A stretch of DNA of 64,000 nt from Stachybotrys elegans (lineage: Eukaryota > Ascomycota > Sordariomycetes > Hypocreales > Stachybotryaceae). The translations under genes were made by a program, and so were the position numbers. This document shows positions 34,401 to 43,400 of the stretch, in pieces. The stretch is taken from the NCBI GenBank assembly GCA_020746835.1, contig JAGPNK010000002.1, positions 124,001 through 188,000 of the forward strand. Direction: 5' to 3'. The first letter of the stretch is position 1. Each line of letters opens with the position of its first letter. The notes beneath the pieces were generated by a model that did no database searches, was not told the DNA's origin, and was given only the letters and a program-made list of their open reading frames with translations.

Positions 34401-37400
34401 TGCATTCGTACTCAGGTGGAGCGACACTCCTTCGAGGAGCTACTTTCTCAGGCGCGTGAAGCAGTGATCGGCGCCTTCGAGAACAAGGATGTGCCATTCG
34501 AGAAGATTGTGTCAAAACTGTCACCAAATCGCGACCTGTCTCGTCATCCTCTTGTCCAGGTTGGGTTCGGCTTCCACCCTCAATCAGACCTGAAGAGCTT
34601 CACACTGGAGGGCTTGGAGACAGAATCGATAGCTGTATCGGATCTGACCCGATTTGACCTCGAGTTTCATTTCTATCAAGAGGAGGGTAGCCTGCGTGCC
34701 AAGTTGGTCTACTCCACTGAGCTCTATGAAGCGCAAAGGATCAGCAACATACTGGCAACGTTCGACCAGGTCTTGCATCAGAGTCTCAGCCATCCAGACG
34801 AGCCGATCGAGTCGTTGTCTTTGATGACCGAAAGGGACTTCACGGTTCTTGATTCCATGGGGCTCACTCGAATCCATCAAACCGACTACCCTCGTGAATC
34901 AAGTATAGTGGACGTGTTCCTCCAACAGGTGGCGGCGCATCCTCAACGGGTTGCTGTGAAAGATTCAACGACCCAGCTCACCTATTCTGAGCTATACGAG
35001 TCATCATTGACCGTATCAAGGTGGTTGAGGGCCCGAGAGCTCGAACCGGAGACCCTTGTTGGTGTCATTGCGTCGAGGTCCTGTCACACAATTGTCGCAT
35101 TCTTGGGAATTCTCATGGCAAACTTGGCCTATCTGCCTATTAACTCAACCACCCCTACCTCCAGGATCGAAACAGTCCTGTCATCCACTCCAGGTCATAA
35201 GATCACCCTCCTTGGACCAGGTGTAGTGCCGCCCACGATGAAGAGTCTGTCTGTCGAATTCATTGGCATCCTTGATGTCCTTCGAGAACAAAGTACCATT
35301 TCAGACGCCCCCACTGCTTCTCCTTCGGCTAGCAGTCTTGCCTATGTCATGTTCACGTCTGGCTCTACAGGCCGACCGAAAGGCGTCATGATAGAAAATC
35401 GTGGCATCCTGCGAATGGTGAGGCAGAATGACATGATAAATTGCTTACCGGAAAGCACGGTGATGGCTCACATTGCCAATATTGATTTCGACATGTCCAC
35501 CACCGAGATTTATGGGGCCTTGCTCAACGGCGGTACGCTCATCTGTGTTGAGGCCGCTGAAGTTGCGGATCCCATGTTGATGGCAGATGTCTTGCTTCGA
35601 GAAAAGGTTGACGCCCTCATCATTACGCCAGCCTTGTTGAGACAATACCTCCGCTACTGCCCCGATGCTCTCTCCCAAATCGAAGCGCTCTTTGTTGGCG
35701 GAGATAGAAGTCAGGTCGAGGACTTCTTGAAAGCGCAGGAAATAATAAAGGGCACAATTTGTCACGGATATGGACCAACCGAGAACAGTGGAGTCAGCAC
35801 AGTGTACTGTTTGCCAGCAGGCGGCGTTTATCCGACCTCTGTGCCAATAGGCCGTGCTCTCAGCAACTCGGGCGCATATGTCATGGACGTGAACCAGCAT
35901 CTTGTTCCTCTTGGAGTAATTGGTGAACTGGTCGTTACTGGAGATGGCCTAGCTCGGGGCTATCTTGACCCCCAGCAGAACGAGAATCGCTTCATTTCCG
36001 TCCAGATTGGCGATGAGAAAGTTCGGGCCTACCGAACTGGCGATCGGGTTTGCTACCGTCCATCAGATGGCCAGCTTGAGTTCCTCGACCGATTGGATGG
36101 ACAAGTAAAGATACGAGGACAGCGCGTCGAGGTAGGAGAGATTGAGAATGCCATCAGAAGACATGCCAGGGTGGATGAGGCTGTTGCTGTGTTTCAATCA
36201 GACGACCGAGGAGACCGCATTTCCGCCTTCTTTACCGTGGGATGGGATAATTCAGGCGCCCGAGAAACTTCGCCAGGCAGCATCCAGAGCAACCAGGATG
36301 CCAAGGCTGACATTTTAAGGAGTGTCATGGATATGTTGTCGAGTAATCTGGCAAGCTACATGGTCCCCCAACTTACCATGGTCGACAAGATTCCAGTCAC
36401 TGAGAATGGCAAGGTTGACCGCAAAGCTCTCATGGTGTATGAAGTCGCTGAGGCTCCAGAAAGACGAAAGGAACCACCCGTGTCATCCGAGGAGCAACTA
36501 GTCGCAGATGTCTGGGCCAGTGTGCTCAGGATCGAACGCGACACAATCGACCGACATGACAACTTCTTCCAGCTTGGTGGCAATTCCATAGCAGCCATGG
36601 GCGTTGCGAGTGAACTGCGGAACAAAGGTCTTAAGGTGCAAGTCGCAGACGTGTTCCGATTTCCCAAGCTCACTGACCTTGCTACGAATGGAGGGTTGTT
36701 GTTGGAGGAGACCGAACAGCCCACTATCGCTCCGTTTGCCCTTTTGGGTGACGATGTTGATGTCCCTGAGTTTATCCACGAGGTTACGCATGACTACGAC
36801 AGCTTCAAGAACATCACAGACGCCTATCCATGCACAGCCCTCCAGGAAGGTCTAATGTCCCTGACCTTGCGAAGTCCCGGGGATTACATCACCCAGAACG
36901 TTCTGGAACTGGGCCCTGAGGTCACTGAACAGGCGTTGCGTGCGGCCTGGGAACATGTTGTTCGCGAGACACCAATCTTGCGCACCAGGATTATCCAGCA
37001 TCGCCAGCTTGGTATCGTGCAAGTGATACTCGATGAAGAAGCTCCGTGGACACACGCCTCTGGCGAATTGCGCCAACATCTCCAAGCCGACAAGGAGACA
37101 TCGATGGGCCTGGGAGATCCACTCTGCCGATTCACGTTTGTGAACAACGACAGTGAGGGACGCAGATGGCTGATCCTGACAATCCACCACGCCCTCTATG
37201 ACGGATTTTCTTGGCCTCGAGTTTTGGAAGCAGTCTATCGAGCTTACAGAATGGATCCCATGGAGCCTGAGACACCGTTCCAATTGTTTATCCAACATGC
37301 CAGGACACAGGCACAAAGCGAAGAAGCTTCTGCCTACTGGAACCAGACCTTGGAAGGTTTCAAGGGGCTGCCATATCCTACTTTGCCTCCCTCAGTGCCT

Positions 37401-40400
37401 CATCCTAGAGCCGATTCGGTCGTTGAATACGACTTCACCCACGCGAAGACATTGAAGAATTCACAATTCACATCATCCACTTTCATTCGGGCAGGTTGGG
37501 CTTTGGTTGTCGGACACATGACCGGCATGGATGATATCGCCTATGGTGTTACGGTCTCCGGCAGGAATGCTACCATTGACAGACCGGAGAGTGTCATGGG
37601 GCCGACTATTGCGACACTTCCGATACGATTCAATCTAACACTTACCATTACGGTGCCGGATCTTCTCGAAGCCGTGCAGAAGCAGGCAGTTGATATGATA
37701 CCCTTCGAACAGGTTGGACTTCAGAAAATTTCCAAGCTATCGGCCGCCGCTCGGGACGCTTGCATGTTTCAGACTCTCCTCGTGGTTCAGCCTGAGCACG
37801 ACATGAACCAAGAGTGTATACTTGGGAAATGGCAGGACCCGCAGCACTCGTGGTCCAACACGTATGCCCTGACCCTGAAGATATTTCTCCGCGACGCAGG
37901 TATCAGCGCCAGAGCCGAGTTTGACTCGCGGGTAGTGGAACCCTGGTTGGTGAGGAATCTGCTGTCAAGATTGGATTTTGCTCTCCATTGTCTCGACTCT
38001 GCAGAGCCTCAGCAGAGGCTTTCAGATATCGACATCCTCACGCCACGGGACCTGGAGACCATTTGGAGCACCAATCACAGCTGCCCCCTTCCTTTAGAAC
38101 TGACCATAGATAGCATGATCTCCGAGCACGTCCACTCGCGACCGTCCGCGACTGCTGTGTGTGCGTGGGACGGAGAGCTAACATACAGCAAACTGGATGA
38201 ACTGGCCACGCTACTAGCAGCCGCTCTGATTGATCACGGCGTGGGTCCTGAGTTTCTGGTTCCTATTTGCTTGGAGAAGTCTATGTGGGTTGTTGTCTCG
38301 ATCCTCGGTGTGATCAAAGCAGGTGGTGGGTTTGTTTTGCTTGATCCATCCCTGCCCGAGCATCGTCTACAAACGATAGTTGAGCAAGTCAACGATGGCG
38401 CAGTCATTCTTTCGTCTGTCCTAACCCAAGAACTGTGCCAGCGTCTGGCGAAGAAGAACATCACCATTGGGCCCACGTTCTTTTCAGCGCTACATGAGGA
38501 GCCCAGTCTACAGCTACCTCCCATTGAACCGTCATCTACACTCTATGTGGTCTTCACCTCCGGCAGCACGGGGACGCCAAAGGGTGTCGTGATAAGCCAC
38601 ACGAACGCTGCTTCAGCAATCTGTCACCAGGCAGACGAGATGGACGCAACAACCGAGTCCCGAGTGCTAGATTTCGCATCTTACGCTTTTGATGCGTCCA
38701 TTAGCAACATTCTCACAGCGCTTACCATGGGAGGCTGTCTTTGCATTCCAAGCGAGGAGGACCGCGTGAACAACCTCGAAGGGGCCATCATCTCGCTGCA
38801 GGCAAACAAGCTCGATATAACGCCTTCTGTGGCAGAGACGTTGGACCCAGAGAGAATTACACCGACAGTTCGCACCATCATATTCGGCGGCGAGTCTCTG
38901 AGGGCCATGGACCTCGAAAAGTGGTGGGGCAAAGTTCATATCATCCATGTCTATGGCCCATGCGAGTGTACGCCAACAAGCACCATCAATGGCACTTCTT
39001 CAAGCCCGGAGCAAGCCTTGCGTATGGGCAAGGGCAAAGGTCTTTTGACCTGGGTTGTGGATCCAGAAGATCACGACTCCTTGGTGCCGCCAGGATGCGT
39101 TGGCGAGCTGCTACTTGAGGGTCCACTAGTTGGCCGTGGCTATCTACATGACGCGAAGAAGACAGAGGCTTCGTTCATCAGAGACCCTGTTTGGCTTGTC
39201 CGCGGTACTCCCGAACGGCCTGGCCGACAAGGGAGGCTATATAAGACGGGCGACTTGGTACGATGCGAACCAGACGGCAACTTGACCTTCATTGCAAGGA
39301 AGGATGCGCAGGTAAAGATTCGGGGACAGAGGATCGAGTTGGGTGACGTGGAGCATTGGCTCAAAGTTTGCGTTCCGGGTGCACTCTCGGCGACCGCTGA
39401 AATGATCAGACCACAGGGTGGGAGTGGTGAGGAAGTCATGGCCGGATTCCTTCAAATACGTGAAGAGGTTCCTCAGTCGCCTAGGATCCTGCCTGCAACT
39501 GCCGAAGTGGAAGATCGTCTGGCCAAACATCTTCCAGTGTACATGATACCAAAGGTGCTGGTTGTTCTATCAGAGCTGCCAATGACCAAGACAGGAAAGA
39601 AAGACCGGAAGCAACTACGGGAGATAGGATCACGATTCTCGGTGGAAGACCTAGCTGGGTCACAGACAGCCTCACAAACTTCAAAGCGTCCTCCGACCTC
39701 TTCCGTGGAACTGTCGATGCAGAAACTCTGGGCCCAGGTCTTGAATCTCGAGGACAGCAAGATTGGTCTAGACGACAGCTTCTTTCAACTTGGCGGCGAC
39801 TCTATCAAGGCCATGATGCTCGTGGTTGAGGCCCGCAAGGTGGGACTGAGACTCGAGGTCGCCGACATCTTCCGCTCTCCTCGGCTCGAATCACTTGCCC
39901 ATCATAGTGCCCAGCAGCATGCAGAGTCGACGGGGGATGTTGCTGCTTTTGCGCTGATCGAACCCACTCCCGATTTGCCATCGGTGCTGCAAATGCTCTG
40001 CTCCCAAATGAATGTCAGCCAGGATGACATTTGTGACATCTACCCCTGCACAGCTCTCCAAGAAGGTCTGATGTCTCTGACCTCACGGCGCTCTGGAGAC
40101 TACATTGCTCAAGTTATTCTCGACATAGAGCCGACTGTTTCTATTGATGGGCTGTGCTCCGCATTGCAGCAGGTCTCAGACGCCACGCCAATCCTTCGTA
40201 CTAGAATCACCCAAAGCAGCGGCCTGGGGCTTGTCCAAGTGGTGTTGAAAGAAGGTATATCCTGGAGAAGGGCTGTCGGCTTGAACGATTACCTTGCCGC
40301 AGACAGGGAGGTTCCAATGGAACTGGGCCAGCGACTTACCCGCTACGCGCTTGTGAGCGAAGCCGAGGGTCATGAACCTAAGTGGCTCATCTGGACGCTT

Positions 40401-43400
40401 CATCACGCCCTATATGACGGCTGGTCCATGTCTCGTATCATGGCGTCCATCTATGATGCCTACCAAGGACAGCCAGTCAAACCAGCACCCCAATACCAGC
40501 GGTTCATCGAGTACATCAAATCTCGCGATGAGACCGAGGTACGAGACTACTGGCAGCGCACCCTCATTGACTCGGAATTCGTGCAATTCCCCTCTGTATC
40601 ACCATCGCTCGGACAGCCAGTGGCAGACGGCACAGTTGCCCGATCTTACCCTTGTCCGGATAGCAACCAACTCGGCATCACGAAGTCAATGCTTCTGCGC
40701 GCTGCATGGGCTTTGGTAGCGGCACACATGACAAACTCCAAAGATGTAGTGTTTGGTGCGACAGTATCCGGCAGGAACGCACCAGTGGATGGCCTTGATG
40801 GGATGCTCGGTCCGACAATTGCAACAATGCCTATTCGGATTCAGCTCAACGACGATCAGACGATTGGGGAATACCTGCATGCAGTCCAACAAGAGGCTAC
40901 GGAAATGATTCCATTCGAGCAGACTGGACTTCATAAGATTGCTGAGTTCTCTCCTCTTCTCCAGAAGGCATGCGATTTCCAGACACTCCTGGTGATCCAG
41001 CCGCAGGGTAAAGATTCCCATGCCAGCCCGCTAGGAGAGTGGCGCAGTGGTAGCCGTGAACACGTCTTCAACACATATGCCCTTACTATCGAGGTGCACC
41101 TTGAGTCGGACGCGATCACAATATCAGTTATGCATGACTCCCGTGTTCTCCAGCCTTGGGTAGCGCATGGTCTACTAGAACGGCTACACTACGTGTTTCA
41201 ACAGCTGAACCAGCTGCCCGCCTCAAGCCCAGTGGCAGACGTTCAGATCTTGACAACCCAAGACCTTGACCGCATTTGGAATTGGAACTCTGTGGTTCCA
41301 GCTACAATACCAAGGCTGGTCAGAGACGTCATCGAGGACAATGTCCGGGATCGACCAACTGCCCCAGCAGTCTGTGCATGGGACGGCCAATTGACATATA
41401 AAGAGCTGGATCGCCTCTCTGCTCAAGTCGCGCGCAGCCTCATTTCCTACGGCGTTGGACCCGACGTCTTTGTTCCTCTTTGTTTTGAGAAGTCAATGTG
41501 GACTACGGTTGCGATACTCGGCGTCATGAAAGCTGGTGGTGCATTTGTGCTACTGGACCCGTCTTTGCCAGAACAGCGGTTGCAGGTTGTTGTAAACCAG
41601 CTCAAAGTTGAGGTAATCATGTCTTCAGACACTCATGCCGAGATGAGCTCGCGTCTAGCCCGCCAAGCAGTCGTACTGGACTGGACCTTCTTCGATACCA
41701 CCCTTGTAGGCGCTCAGAACGACAACCTGCCTGACACCCAGAAGCCAACCCCGGATTCATTGCTGTACGCAGTCTTCACGTCTGGGAGCACCGGCCTTCC
41801 GAAAGGCGTTCTCATCAGCAACGCCAACGCATCTTCTGCTCTCCACCACCAGGCCAAGCACATGGGAATCAGCCAAGATTCAAGGATATACGACTTTGCT
41901 TCCTATAGCTTCGATGTCTCTGTCAGTAATGTACTCACGGCGCTGAGTGCTGGCGGTTGCTTGTGTGTTCCGAGCGACCAAGACCGAAAGGATAACCTTG
42001 AGCAAAGTATAGCATCATTGGAAGCAACTGTTCTCGATATTACACCGTCCGTGGCTCAAGTCCTGTCCCCTGACAGATTGCCAGCGGTGAAAACCCTCAT
42101 TTTTGGTGGAGAAGCTTTACATCTCCGGGACGTCAAACGTTGGTGGGGGAGGGTTCAGATCATTCACATCTATGGACCCTGTGAATGCACACCAACAAGC
42201 ACCATCAACTATCAGAGTGCCTCGGACCCTGACGAGGCCGTCAGCATTGGAAAGGGTGTCGGGCTTTTGACGTGGGTCGTCGATCCAGATGACCACGACG
42301 TGCTTTTGGCTCCGGGATGTACCGGCGAGCTGTTGCTTGAAGGACCTCTTGTTGGTCAAGGATATCTTGATGATGCTGCGAAGACCGCCGCCGCTTTCAT
42401 AGAGAACCCCGCTTGGTTGGTACGCGGCTCAGAAAACCACCCGGGGCGACAAGGCAGAGTCTACAAGTCTGGAGATCTTGTACGATACACCGAAGACGGA
42501 AACCTGACATTCGTTGGCCGGAAAGAGAAGAGCCAGGTCAAAATCCGAGGCCAGCGACTGGAGCTTGCTGAGATCGAACACTCCATTCGAAAACACTCTC
42601 AAGTCGATGAAGCTGTAGTACTTGTGCAGCAAAAGAAGGAGCAGGAACCACGAATTGTCAGCTTCGTCACCGTTCGCCACGAGGACAAAGTAGCTGTGGT
42701 TGAGCAAGGTGACAGCACAGAGTCTCAGTACACAGACCAATGGAAGTTTCGCTTCGATAGCGAGTATGCCCCCATTACCGATATCACTCTCGAGTCTTTT
42801 GGGAGAGATTTCATGGGATGGACCTCCATGTATGATGGCAGCGATATTCCCATACCGGAGATGAACGAGTGGCTGGATGCTACCATTGAGACCATTCTGG
42901 ACGGTGGGATATCCGGCCATGTTCTTGAGATTGGAACAGGCTCAGGGATGATGCTCTTCAACCTGGCCAAGGGATTGAATTACTATATCGGTCTCGAACC
43001 GTCGAGGAACGCCGTCGATTTCATCAATCAGACAACAAGGTCAATCCGGTCACTCCACAACAAGGTGACCATGTTTGAGGCTTCGGCTGCTGACATTACA
43101 CGACTTGGTGACCGCCTGTTTGCTAGCCGTGTCGTCGTCAATTCAGTGGCCCAGTATTTCCCAAGCGAAGACTATCTCTTCCGAGCTATTCAAGATCTTC
43201 TCCAGGTACCGGGCCCGGGGGAAAAGACAATGTTCTTTGGCGATATCCGATCACATCCTCTGCATAGGGAGTTCCTGGTCAGGAGGGCACTGCATATCAC
43301 TGGTGATAATCCTGAGCTCCAGCAACTCAGACGTATTGTGGACGACCTCGAGAGCGCTGAATCGGAGCTGCTCATTGATCCCGGCTTCTTCACATCCCTC

